Shown here: positions 36,501-49,107 of the stretch, piece after piece
Position numbering within the stretch: the stretch's first letter is position 1
Layout: each line of letters begins with the position of its first letter
From: Paramacrobiotus metropolitanus
Lineage: Eukaryota > Tardigrada > Eutardigrada > Parachela > Macrobiotidae
Assembly (NCBI RefSeq): GCF_019649055.1
Contig: NW_026570324.1
Location: 496,001 to 560,000, forward strand
Length of the DNA: 64,000 nt
Direction: 5' to 3'
Notes under the pieces: generated by a model
Databases searched by the model: none
What the model saw: the letters and a program-made list of their open reading frames with translations, nothing else
What the model was told of the DNA's origin: nothing
Made by a program: the position numbers and the translations under genes

Positions 36501-39500
36501 AGTCTATAACTTAAATAAATCAATTAGGCAAACGATAAAGTATTACTATGAACGTGTTCCTTAAAATCTTAATAAAGCAAGTTATATCAAAAAGTAAGTA
36601 ATAAATCATAATGTAGATTTATAACACACGAAAGATTCATATTAAATAAATGGTAAATATACACTGTCATAATAACATTAACAAACTAGCTTTAATTTTA
36701 ATATCTTCTCGTAAGTATATATAATAAATTCCATTCCTGTTTTTCGTTTTCGTAATTTTTCGCATAAACTATTATTTTACATAAACTTTTGATATGTGGA
36801 CGAGTGTTGAAATGATTAGCTGACGGTGAACCGGTGATGGTACAAGACGACGATTCTGTACAGCGGCGCGATGATTTAATTACAGGGCCGGCGATCTCTC
36901 AGCACGCGGCCATTTGACAGCGTGCAAATGGCTTGCCAGCCGGGAGGAAGAAATTACCCGAGTGAGGGAAGGGAGAAAGTGAGCTGACCGGCAGTGATCG
37001 CCGGGCGTGTCGGTGCCAGGTAGACGCGGCGTGGGGAAATGTAACGAATGTTCCATTGGCCGGAAACAGCGGTGCGCGCGTGCCTGGTACAACGGCGCGA
37101 ACGGCCCACACCGGGACTTATTTCCCAACATGCTATATTAAATTATTAATATATCACCCGCCAAATGGCCACTGGTCACTTTCCGGCCCCCGGCCGCTGG
37201 CGTTCTCATTACGGGCTTTTAAAATGTGCATTCTCAACGTTTAGGATTTGCGGTATTTCAGGTGTAGGACGGGGTTGTTATGCATTTGTACTGCTTTAAC
37301 TTGATTCAACGCCTTTTAAAATTAATCATCTCATCGACAATAAATCGATAGAAACAGCTTATCGAATATACGAGTACTTACGTGCACTGCATGCGCATGG
37401 AAAATAGCTTGTTTTGTGGTTGAAAGTGTTTTCCCATATTCTAAGGTTGACGATTTAATATATCGAAAAGCATCGCGTCATGCCATAGAAAAAAATTTAT
37501 CTACAAAAAAAATTTACAATTTAAATAATTTATTTAAATGCAAAAATAAAACAAACGGCACACGTGTGACATGATGTAATTTTAACTGATATTCAGCTGC
37601 ACGCAAATGTATTCGTAATGCTTCGTATAGTATTAGCACAATGCATTCAACTGCGGTAGACTATTTATTGGATATTTTTCGAAACTAAGCAGTAATTCCG
37701 TCATTTGTAGGTAAATAAAAATAAATTTGCGAATTAATAAACACTGCGGTTGCAAATTCTACAGTATATCTGTATATAAAAGTGTGCAAAGTGGGTACAT
37801 GTACTTCACTGACCTGTTGGCGTTGGGAATTCGGATTAAAATACGCCCAAATCCTAGCGTAATTCCAACAAAAACACAGAATAATTTAATACATTAATTA
37901 ACGACAGAAATTAACGGTTCCGGCTAAGTCCAGTGAAGAAGTGTGTATAACGGGGAGAAAACCGATTTAGGAAGGTATACAAATACTGGAAACCCAAAAC
38001 TGGAAACGAAATAGCTGCACCATGAAAATGGCAGCATAATCAATCGGGTGAGAAAAAATAGCCGATTATGATAATCGTCCAAGTGTGTTGTGTGGAAGAA
38101 TTCCGGCGTTATTTTTGCCGGTGTGGAAAGTGGCGCCTGTTGCGTCTGTGTTAATCTGATTTCGGCATTCGCCATCACATCACAACACATGCATAAACCG
38201 TGCACTCACACACTGGCCGTTATCGCAGTAAAACGCGGTCATCCGCGAATTCTAACTGCTGAAAAAAATGCACAAAATCTTCCAGTGCAGCGATTGTTGA
38301 TGCTTAATGCTTGGGCAGTGCGAGGCAAAAACGATTTCACCAGACGCGGTTAAAATAAACAGAAAGCGCAGTCATTTCCCTGTATAAATCTGCATCTTAC
38401 ACACTGGGACATACAGCTTCTTGTGGCCATGCGCCACAATTAACATTAATTAACAGATGTTAAAACGTGTTTGAATGATTATTAATTATACATTAACTGG
38501 ATCTGTTATTACGTATATTTCGCTACTTACGGCAAAATTAAAGAAAATTAAAAAAATAATTATATTTTTAATAATAATATCATAAAAAATTACTATAAAT
38601 AATTTTCGTTTGTTTTATTGGTATTTCTTTACTGCTTCACTAGCACAAACCAAAGTCAAAGAGCAAATTGCAATTGTTTTAAAAACAATTTTGCAAGTTA
38701 TCTGCGTTGGTGATGCGTAAATGTGGGAAACCTGTAGCATACACATGTGAATAAATTGTCAGTTATAAAAAATTGCCGGTTGTTAACTTGTTGTGCAGAT
38801 GAGGGGCTGTTTAAGCCTGTTTTGGGAGAAGGAAGTCTGCCGCGTTACATGCGCCACTGCGTCTGACAACGGCTGCAGCATTACCGCTGCGTGGTTTCCG
38901 TCTGCGTGTGTGTGTCTGTTTCTCCGTTATCGCGCCATCGGCAAAATCTTCATATCGCAGAAAGGGAGAAAAAAGTCAGCATTTGCCAAATATGGCTTAT
39001 CGCGTCTGCCCATCATAACGGTGAAGTTTACAAACTTCCGCTGCTGAGTCATGCTGCATAATTTAAGGTCATGTTTTGCTTAATGTTCCGGTCTTTATAG
39101 ATCACTGAAAAAAATTACTAAAATATATGTAACTTCAAACTGCGGTGAAACATAGTCTTAAAAATGCATGTATATTTATTTCAGTTAAAATTTCGGTTTG
39201 ATTTGGTTAATCGTTTATTAAAATTATTATTACGAAATGCGAGTATCGCCATATACCGGTATTACGTTCTTATTAATTGCCAATGTTTCTCGCAATCCAG
39301 AAAAATAATAACAAGTAAACTAACAAGAACACGATCATAAAAAGAAATCTCAAACATACTTCTATGCAGAACTCCCGACGTTTCATTGAAAGCTAATTAT
39401 TCTTGTGGCAAATATTGTAGTGTAATGGCTGAGGAGTCTCCATCCGATTCAAGTGATAAAAAGCGACTGACAGCCTGACATTCGTTAAACCTCTTGATAA

Positions 39501-40241
39501 TATAAAAATCCGTTTCAACTGATTTTTACTTCGTTTTGTACTTGATTATTAATTTTATGGGGAATCATTACTTCGTTTCTTTCCAGTTTTTTTAGGCAAG
39601 TTAATATTATGAAAAATTTCGTTCGTTTTTGTACTTACTTTTAGCTTGATCATGGGTAATTCGCCAATCAAAGACGTTTCAATGTTTAAATCCCATTTTA
39701 ATTTCCTTTTCAATATATTCTACTGTAGTTATTTATTTTTAAAAATTCCATTCTTATTTTAAATAGTATTCTGTTATATTTCTAATCCCTTTAAATGTTT
39801 AAAATGTCACGCGAATTTCTTTTTGCGGCTCTGATGGACATACTTAAATAATGATACAATATCAGAACGATTTATTAGCTTCACGAAACATCAAGCGGTC
39901 AGTAAACATCCGAGGAAAAAAACAGCTTCAAATTTGTCTAAACAACCATGTCACAACTTTGTAAACTCTTCGCTGACTGTATAAACGTAGCACCACCATG
40001 CGCTCACGGAATAAATCCCGATTATTATAAATAAACCGACCGAAAAAATAAATAAACCCTCTTTTAAAACGCACTAACACAATTAAAAATAAATAAAAAT
40101 TAAACATTAATTAGAAACTCTCTATTAGCAAAAAAAAAACACACCAGTAACTGCAAAATCCACCGAAATTCTGCCGAACGAACGAAAAAACACCACCCTG
40201 AGTGCAAAAACGGATAATACGGCCCCTCGACACGCCCCCTG
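33503..40241. other. Large non-coding region between the zinc-finger and AFF genes
   Basis: No exon recognised over 6.7 kb. The left part is 5' of the minus-strand zinc-finger gene and probably holds its promoter, an untranslated exon and enhancers. A GC-rich block stands out at about 36850-37210 (see findings). A TATA-like ATATTTATAAAG lies at 34721-34732, with a GTCCAGCG...CGCTGGAC inverted repeat after it. The right end carries a minus-strand AATAAA (39871-39876), the probable polyA signal of the AFF gene, 366 bases past its stop. Confidence 0.5.
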
Positions 40242-43200
40242 TCACCGCCCCTCGGGCAGGGCCCGCAGCACCCACAACGCGGCGTACAGGTGCCGCGCCA
40301 GCTGCTCAATCCCGGCGCTGACCTCCAGGGGGGCGGTTCCTTGTAACCACCCCTCAAACGCCCTCACCTCGGCACTCTCCGCGCTGCTCAACGCCAACAG
40401 CTCCTGCCCGCGGTTCCAGTACCACCAGCCGTTGACCAGATGGAACGCCAGCTGGTGGAAGTCCCCCAGCCCCGGCAGATCGGCCCCCGCCGCCGCCCCC
40501 GGGGGGCCGTTACTCGGCGCCGGCGGTTTATCGCTTCCGGTGCCGCTGCCCGTCGACCCGACGCTGTAGGGGGAGGCGGTGGTCCCCGGGGACGGACTGG
40601 GTGATTTGCTGACGGGGGGTTTGGTCGGCGGTGCCGGAGGAGCGGCCGCCCCCGGGGGGTGCTTCCGGAGGTAGTCGATGTTGCGGCCGACCTTCATGCA
40701 CCGTTCTTCGTTGAACCCGTACATCTTCATGGATAATATCGCCAACGCCCGGAAGTGGAGGTAGCGCGTGACCTTTACAATGAGGGTCGTGTCCTCTTTG
40801 GGGCTCCCGGGGAGGCGGCAGTGGTTCAACATGTGCACGGTGCTTTGATAAATATCCAGGGCTTGTTTCGGGTTCTTCTCCGTGCATTTCCCCATCAGCG
40901 CGAAGTGCACGACACTCTGGAGGTAGATGGCCGAGCGCTTCCACTGCGTGGACGGCTCTCGCTTATCCAGCTGGTCCGCCTCCGTCTTCAGCTTGCGCGC
41001 CAGCCCCCGCTGCCGCTCAAAGTTCATGGTGGTGTCCAGAGGCTCCAGACCGGCCAGGATCTGCGTCCACAGGGTCTCCGGGGGCACCGGCGGGACGGGG
41101 GCCACCACCTCCTTCACCGGGGGTGTCGGGGTCCGCGGCGGAGGCACCGGAGCGGGTTTTTCCACGCGGGTCACCGGCACCACCTCCACCGGCTCCTTTT
41201 TCTCCCCGTTGACCGTCTCCTTCCCCTCCTTCCCGCTGTTCTTCGACCGCTTCCGGAGACTGCTCAAAATACTGTCCAACTTCCCGGGGGTCTTCTTCAC
41301 CACGTCGCTGGTGGCGGAGGTCCCGTTGTGGCCGCCCACACTGTCCTCCGAGTCGGAGGAGGAGTCCAGGGAGCGCCGACGTTTTGCGGTCTTCTTGGGC
41401 GTCACCGGGGGAGCCGCCGCGGAGGGTTTGTCGGCGCGGGGCTTCTTGACCATCCGCAGGTCCTGTGGCGCCTCATCCACCGTTGGCGGAGCAGCGGGAC
41501 GGGCCTCCACGGGGTCGGCGACGGCGGCGGGGGGTTTCTCAGCTTTTTTCGGTTTCTTTTCGGGAGTGGGAGGCGGCGGCGTGGCAACCGGTGATTCGGT
41601 GGGTTTGGGGGCGACGGGCGGCGCCGCGCGTTTCGGCACCTGCAGGCGGAGACGGAGGGTGCCGGTGGGCGGGGTTGAGACTTTGACGGGAGTGGATTCC
41701 TGCAATTACAAACTACAGGTGAGCGAATTAAATGAATTTTATCTTAGCAATTTAAAATATTTCATTTATCAAAATTCCATTTTCAGTTTTTATTTATTAA
41801 CAATTTAGATATTTACTAATTTGATAAATTTAAATAAAAATATTTCAGTTAAAAATAATTCGTTAATTAAAATTCAACATTTTATGTAACAAAGTAGTAA
41901 ACATTTATTTAACATTAAATTCAGTTAATTCACTAATAATACTTTAATACTTCAGTCAATGTAATTATTAATGATTATCTGGAAAATTCTCAGGGATCTT
42001 GATCTTGAGACTACTAACATGGTCAGAAACCAGAGAAAAATGCCGGAAAAAAATTTGTAATCAGAATTAATTCTTCATAACCTTTTCCTTGAGAAAATTC
42101 AATGGTATTTCAACGCCTTAATCGCGGAAGAACCAGGCTGACACTAAAATGCCACTGCACTACGATTATACCACTTTTACACTATGCAATTTTGTGCAAC
42201 CCGGTTGGTAAATCAGACATTTGTAAACCGACATTCTGCGTCTCGGCTCCGAACCATACTTAACTGTTTTAGATTTTTACTACACTTTCTGGCAACCACT
42301 CACCTTCTCCACCACCACCTCCGTCGTGTTCTTCCCGTTCTTCTCCCCGTTGACCACCTTCAACGGCATTCGCTCCAGCAAATTCAACGGGATCTTCACC
42401 ACGAAATCCTCCCCGTTGCGCTTCTCCCGCGGCTTCAACTTGAGAATCCGCTGCACCATCTGCGCAATGGGCGTCACGGGCGCCGGCGGTGAGGGACTCT
42501 TCCGCACAGTGTTCTCCCAATTCGGCGGGGACGTCTCCTTCGACCCCGACCGCCGCGCCGCCACCAACACCGCCGACTTCTCCACAATTAACGGGCCCAT
42601 ATCCTCATCCAGATCCATCATATCATTATCCGCGTCATCCAGCATCATCGTCTGATTGGCCACGGAGTCCCCGGGAGACCCGCCCAGCACCCCAGACGTC
42701 GACTCCACAATGACTTTTTCCGGCTCCTGACTAAATTTCGCATCGACCGTATCTTCAGATAAAACGACGTCGACTGCGGCGGGAATTTCTCGTGGTGTGG
42801 CGGATTCCAGGGAACCTCGTCGGGAATGATTCCGGGAGGTGGATTTACTGCGGGATTTGGCTTTCTTCCCGCTTTTGGGAATCGGGGAGATTGCCGCGCC
42901 GATGTTGCGCAGCGGCGTGCCTAATCCGGCCAGCAACGCGCCCGGGGATGCATGGGGCGTTGAGTGTTTCGGGGACGCCTCCCGGGAGCTGACCTCGCCC
43001 TCTTCAATGCTATCCAGACGCGTTATCTTCGCGCTCTCTTGCTCCATCTCCCTTAAACCGTTCGATTCCGCGATCGGGGAGGGCTTCAGCATCTCCAACC
43101 GAACCACCGGACTGGGCGCGGTGGACACCACGGAACTCGGCGTCAACTTCTTCTGCGTCAATTTCGAATCGATTTTGGACAGATTCCACCCGAAGGACTC

Positions 43201-45629
43201 ATCGGTAGCCGGGGACTGCGGGGGCACGGGTGTCTCCGCCCGCACCACCGGAACAGGCACCTCCACGACCACCGGGACCTCCGGGACGACGACGGTGGCG
43301 GTCGTGGTGGGTTTAATCTCGCCCTCTTCATCGGAATCGCTGTCGGCGGAAGACGTCTCACTATCACTCAAATCCAGACCCCACACCTTCAGTTTCTCCT
43401 TGGCATCCTCCGGAATCACCTTGACGGGAGCCGTCGGCGGGGGACGTGGCGGAGTGGAGGGCCGGCGGGGGGAGGTGAGGGGCGAGATGAGGGTTTTGTA
43501 CATGGCGGGGAAGGTCATCTCGCGGAGGATACTGGCGATGGCCTCCACGTCGGGCGAGGCCGACGGCAAGCGGGACTGGGAGGCGGGTTTCGGGCCCAAT
43601 ACGGCGTCCGACGTGGAAGACTGCGGGCTGGGAATGGCCTCGGCGATGGGAATGTGGCTAGCGGTGGTGTCGGAGCCGGGCACTACAGGTAAGAAACGCA
43701 TCGTGTCAAGAAAATAACATTTTCACACGGACATTTCAATATTACTGCCTAGAAATCTCATTTTCTAAGTTTCTTATCCTTTATTAAAATTTTTTATTTT
43801 TTTCAGTCAGATTAGTAGTGTTTCTCTAAATTATTCAGGTATTTTCGCGTATAGAATGTACAGGCAATTTAATTAATTTATCATTTAAATATAAAAAGCT
43901 GAACACCTTCTGCTTAGCAACATAGAAATTTCCGAACATCCCGGTTAAAAAACGAAAACCAATTACATCGTCAGCACTTTCGAAAATATCGAGGTATTCA
44001 TCTAAACAGCACCAGTCAGCAGCAAAAGCGAGAGCTGAATCCATTACACTACACTGATTACGCATTTGAGTGTATTTGCAATAAATAATAATTCTTAAGA
44101 AAATGAATTTTCAAGCGAGTACAGTTATTCGAAAATAAGAAAGCATTAAAAAAACAATTTAAACAATAATCATAATAAAAATAATCGTAACAAAAATAGC
44201 CGAAATTCCTGAAGGCATCCATCCACTCACCTGTTTTCGGTGCTTTCTCCACCACCCCATTGACGACGGCCTTCCGCTCCTCCTTGCGGCCGCCGCGTTC
44301 AGCCTCGTTCCTGCGCTCCGGATGCGGGGCATGATGACCCCCCTTGTGGTGCTCGGAGGGCTTGCGCGGGCGACTGCTGCGGTCGGAATGGGCGGAATGC
44401 CGCGAGGAATTGCTGTGGCGGCCGGTGGAGGAGCTGCGGGAGGGTCGGCGGGGCCGCGACCCTCCGTCGTACTCCGGCAGGGCGTCGAAGTCCAGATGGC
44501 CGTAGCCGTTGGTCTTCTGCAGCGCCGACAGATCCTCGATGCCCTTCTTGTTCACCAGCGAGCGCACCGCGTCAAAGTCACCGAAGAGACGCCGGGTGCG
44601 TTCCGCGGTAGGGTCGGTGTGATCCAGCGCCGAGGCTCTAATCAAACAAATACCACCGGTAAATCCGGAGAAAAAAATTAAAGAAAAAGTAAGAAATTCA
44701 TTGAAGTAACCTGCGCCGATTGTAGCCTTCGCAGTATAAGAGGCCGCTTTACACAGACAAAATAAATAATGTACTATTAAAAAAAGGAAAAATAAAAAGC
44801 AAAAGAACTGGAATCTATGTAACTGTAAACATCCATTTTTCAATTGATAAGAAAACCAAATTCAAAAAAAACACCTCACCCAACAGTCCACTTTCGCTGC
44901 TTTACAAGTGAAAAAATCCATGAAAAGTTTTTTTTTATTACAATAAAAACACACATTAAAAAAATAATATTTTGAGGAAAACTCTTTAAAACGAAGGGGA
45001 AAAAAGCAGCTGCAACAGTAGCATTTCCTAAGGAAATAAAAATTCCTAATTGGAGACGGTAAGTACTCTGTCTTGACTGGCTTGTACTAAAAAAAGTCAT
45101 TGGAGACCATCAGAATTTTCAAAAAAACCAATGAATGATGTTTAAAGTTTAAACAATATATGCTGAAAAGAGAAAAAATCGCAAAAAAAATAAATCGCAT
45201 AAACAAATCGTCTGAAAATCGTCGTCTGAAAAAAATCGTCTGAAAATAAATCGCATTTGACAAATCATAAAGCAGCCGAAATTAACATTTCTCAATTTCC
45301 CTATATCAGAATAGCCGTTAGGTCAAGCAACGCCGACCACGCTCAACTAACCTGGGGAACACCGGCATCCCATCGTCCTGGTATCCCGCGCCGATCCCGT
45401 TGACATTGGCGTTGTTGCGGGTATTTAATCGGGCGGCCTGCGCTTCCTGCCGCTGGCGCAGCGTATCGCGGTCCTTCTGGGTGACCGGGCGGACATCGCG
45501 CTCCCGCGTCTCCCGACTGTGGCCGCGCTCCTTGTCGCGGTGGTCGCGTGAGCGGTCCCGTTCGCGTTCCCGCTCGCGCTGACGATACGCTGGCTCCATC
45601 ACGCCGACAGCACCCGACGACTGCCACAT
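40242..45629 (-). CDS. lilli: AF4/FMR2 family (lilliputian) super elongation complex scaffold
   Basis: Four exons in transcript order: 45629-45352, 44637-44231, 43682-42304, 41699-40242. Phases agree and give 1173 aa, or 1163 from an in-frame Met 10 codons in. After a charged RERERERDR-type start, residues 86-118 (GMPVFPR...RRLFGDFDAVRSLV) match the N-terminal homology domain that binds cyclin T1/P-TEFb. The middle is a long Ser/Pro/acidic region. EDFVVKIPLNLLERMP (about 653-668) matches the short AF9/ENL-binding motif of AFF proteins. The C-terminal homology domain (about 895-1173) has WKRSAIYLQSVVHFALMGKC and SMKMYGFNEERCMK blocks. The family scaffolds P-TEFb, ELL and AF9/ENL to release paused RNA polymerase II. 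The motifs are read directly; partner binding is inferred from the family. One gene of this type is usual in invertebrates. Confidence 0.93.
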
Positions 45630-48600
45630 TCAACAGGCGTCATGGAGTCCCACACGCCGGCACTCCAATGTCCAGTTAACGACTGATAAGGCTCGGACAC
45701 AACCCAACGCAAGACGAATGCTTCCTGCGAATTATATGTAATCGTCTAATCGATGAATAAAATATAATTTACTTATCCGATCCAATAAACTGTGTTTTCT
45801 TCCGACTTTTCCTATCACCAATTTTTATTTCGTATTTCATACTTTTACAATGACCGTTCTCCAATCCAAATGTTCAACTTATTCTCATGATTTTTGCTTT
45901 CAAAGTTTTCTCGTCATTGCTAAAAAAATTGTAAACAGCCTTTTTATATTATTTAAATTTATTTACGTAATTTTTGTTCGCACGTATTTGATTTTTTCCG
46001 CCATTTTACTGCCATAATCGCAATTAATTTGAAACGGCAAACCGTATGCGTCACGACTCACGAATCTGTTTGTGGTCAGCGCAGGTAAACCAAAATATAA
46101 TAACAGCCGTAGAAAAACTTCACTGCGGACAACAGTTGCATAAGTAATGTGTGCATGTTGTTTTTGATGCGGATGCTGGTGAAGGACATTATGACATTCC
46201 TTCCGATAGTTTATAGTACGCAGCCGACTGGCAGATATCTGTCTGCACAGCAGCATGCGCCTACCAACTAGCGGCAACGTTAACCGGTATTCTGCTCTAG
46301 ATGCATTGCGCGCGCTGCATCGCAGGCTCCACTTTTGCATCAGCCCCGTGCCAGCTCTTTCGCAATCTTTCACACCGTCATGCTTTATCGTCCACGCGCT
46401 GTGTGATCACTGTGATGCATCAAAAAACATCAGCCTCCATTAATTCTACTGTTTCCGCAAAAAGTATGCGTAAAGTATTGAAAGATTTTTAAGATTCGCC
46501 CAACTATACGAAACAAACAAACGAAGAAATAATTTTATTACGTATTTTCGTAAGAAAAGCAAAAAATAAAAAAGCATCCGTCGAAGAAACTAAATGGTCA
46601 ACAAATAAAAATAAATAAAATAACAACAACAGAGGATTAATTATTCTACAGTTAAATATGTCGAAAACGCACAATCATTTCAGAACCATTACTCATCAGT
46701 AAACCATCAATAAATGATTTAAATTTCCAGAAAAGAAAATTTTTTAATTTTTATGTGTTTCAGGTATCACTTCATTACCGACGCCATTTATAGAAACTAG
46801 CGCACAGCAATTTTCTTTTCGAGGAATTGATAATTATGTCTGAAAGCTGGCTGAACGAGTGCGATCATCAAACACACAGTCAGTCACACAGCCATTTTAC
46901 AACTGACTGCCTCGGAGCTACTACGCGATAGTACTTACAAATTCATGGCACGATGATAACCGAATTGAGACGATTACCTTCCGCGATTATCCTGCGAGCT
47001 GTCACACAGAATATCACATAATCTAATCGTATTGATTTTTCCCTACAAATTTTAATATGTCGCTCTTAAACTGGGTTAAAATGCCCAACAAGAAATAAAA
47101 ACGACAAATATTCAAGGAATATAAACAGCAGCCAAAACGGCGGAAACAAATCCCAGAAAAAACGTCAAAAATTGCTTTTAAAAATCTGAAAATAATTCGC
47201 CAAATTCCTAAACGAACGGGTAAAAAATTCAAAAATTATACCCACAAATTCCTAATGAAATACGGTTTGTCGATGGAATTTTAGAAATAAATGATAAATC
47301 ACCGCAAATAAACGCACTGCGAAAATTAAGAAGTTTCTCCATTTTTTCTGGAAATTACCTGATAATCTTCCGCCGCACAACAGTATCTCCACTCCGCACA
47401 ATACACGGCGATATCGCTCAGCCGATAATCATTCCCTCAACAATAATCAATGTCCCAGCACATTCCAGCCGTGTCTGCGGATCAAGTCCAAGAAATTTCA
47501 TTTAAATTCCAACATCCGATCAACAAACCAGGTCAAACACGCTCTGACGCGCAACTCCCCGCTTCCCAGATCGTCTTACCGCTCTATAATCGGTGGAAAA
47601 ATTAATACAAGATCAATTCCAAATTATCTCATTAACTTCCAAAAAATTGGTAAAATATAAAAATAGCGATATAAAAAACGGGAAAAATCGAAAATTTCCA
47701 AGAACCAGGAAGACTCGAGTAAAGCTCCGCTTAAAACTTCCCCAATTTGGTTTTTTAATATTTAACTTTATAGAAAATATTTAAGGGATATTGGCAGCGC
47801 AGAGCAATTAGTTCAGGCCAGATATTCGGGCAGCATAACAACTTTTATCACTGTTAACTGTTTACACGGAGAGGACGTAATACGTGTACGTGACTAGCAA
47901 TTGCATAGGAAAGCAGCGCCGTTTACTGTTTAGCAAAAAACAAGCGCACGGCTGCGCGCTGCAATTGTGCCCCAGGTATTTTCCATAGTTCTTCCAAAAT
48001 CATCACATAACCATGCAAATACCCATAAGAAACGATTATGGCTATCGAAAAGTGCTACCGATGCCGTCCCTGGTCGAAACATTTTGAGAAAACCCGGAGC
48101 GTCGTCAAAAGGGAAAATTCATGAATATTCAGCATACTGCAACATGCTTGACGCTCTATCAGCTTTTTTACCTTTCACACTTGACAGGCACATCGCGCAA
48201 GACTAGCAATGGAAGATGACGGAAGGCAAGGCAAAGAGAAAACACGGGCCAAATTAAAAAAATGATAAAATTAAAAAGGCAAGAACGGTGGGGAGGTTCT
48301 TCAGGGATGAACCTGTTGACGCTGTGTTTCACAGATTAATTAATTTTCGGACTGGCTTTTTTTAATTGCCACCATTTAGCGTGCGCGCTGAATCAAGGAG
48401 TCAAAGGACAACAGCTGTGCAATGTGACCACACTGGTATTGGTGATTCCATTGGAATTCACCTGGCAGATAATTGTATCACCTGTTTCCGGTTAAGAATT
48501 TCCGACTGTGATGAGATTTCGAAACATTTTTCCCTTTGCTTGCGTCCTGATTTTCTCAACAGTTTTTCCTATGATTGGTTTTTGGTGCAATAACGCGGAC

Positions 48601-48993
48601 GAAACCAGTTTACCTTTACCAATAAAAGATGGCGCTACGCGATCATATTGCAAGTAATTACCACAGAAGCGGTGAATGCATACTTCCAAATCCACCTAGC
48701 GCTGATGGAATTCCGCTACATCCCGTGTGATGGAATGCACGGACAGTGCTAAAAATTTATTCGGATATTCTGATTTCTTCCGGATATTTTTGCCTTTGTA
48801 GCTGTTTTTTGTAATTTTTAAATTTCTGTTTTATAATTAAATTTAAATGGTGGAGTTGGAAGGACAGTAAGTCACGGTGACGGCACACTTTCATCGCTGT
48901 GAAATTAAGGCAACGATTTTGTTGGCCTACATCCAACACACAGAGACGGCTGGCTTTGCGCAGTGTGTGCAGGCAACCAGTTTTGACGAGTGA
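45630..48993. other. Intergenic region 5' of the AFF gene
   Basis: AT-rich. The part next to 45629 should include the AFF promoter and 5' leader. An octamer ATGCAAAT (POU-type site) lies at 48013-48020. No coding exon recognised. Confidence 0.45.
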
Positions 48994-49107
48994 ATGGGGG
49001 AAGTAGGCGTGGCGGCGCTGCGCACGCTGTGCCGCGACCGCGCAGCGCTGGTTATTGCCGCTGCATCCACTCTTTTGGGAATCCATCAGCTTCTCTCCAA
49101 GTATTGA
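48994..49107 (+). CDS. Possible 37-codon small membrane-protein ORF
   Basis: A short frame, MGEVGVAALRTLCRDRAALV followed by a hydrophobic helix ending HQLLSKY, uses mostly GC-ending codons in its first half like the annotated exons, inside otherwise AT-rich DNA. Residues about 18-33 could form a single membrane span. It could be a stand-alone smORF or an upstream ORF in a leader exon of the downstream G-alpha gene. No family recognised; chance is a real alternative. Confidence 0.25.
   Translation: MGEVGVAALRTLCRDRAALVIAAASTLLGIHQLLSKY

Noticed and set aside
40755-41808. Long plus-strand frames (279 and 293 codons) opposite the AFF gene
   Set aside because: Shadows of the GC-rich AFF coding exon on the other strand; Arg/Gly-rich with no domain.
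42839-43717. 292-codon plus-strand frame opposite AFF exon 3
   Set aside because: Antisense shadow of the Ser/Thr-rich coding exon.
43835-44065. 76-codon minus frame in AFF intron 2 as an alternative exon
   Set aside because: No good acceptor and donor keep the AFF frame through it.
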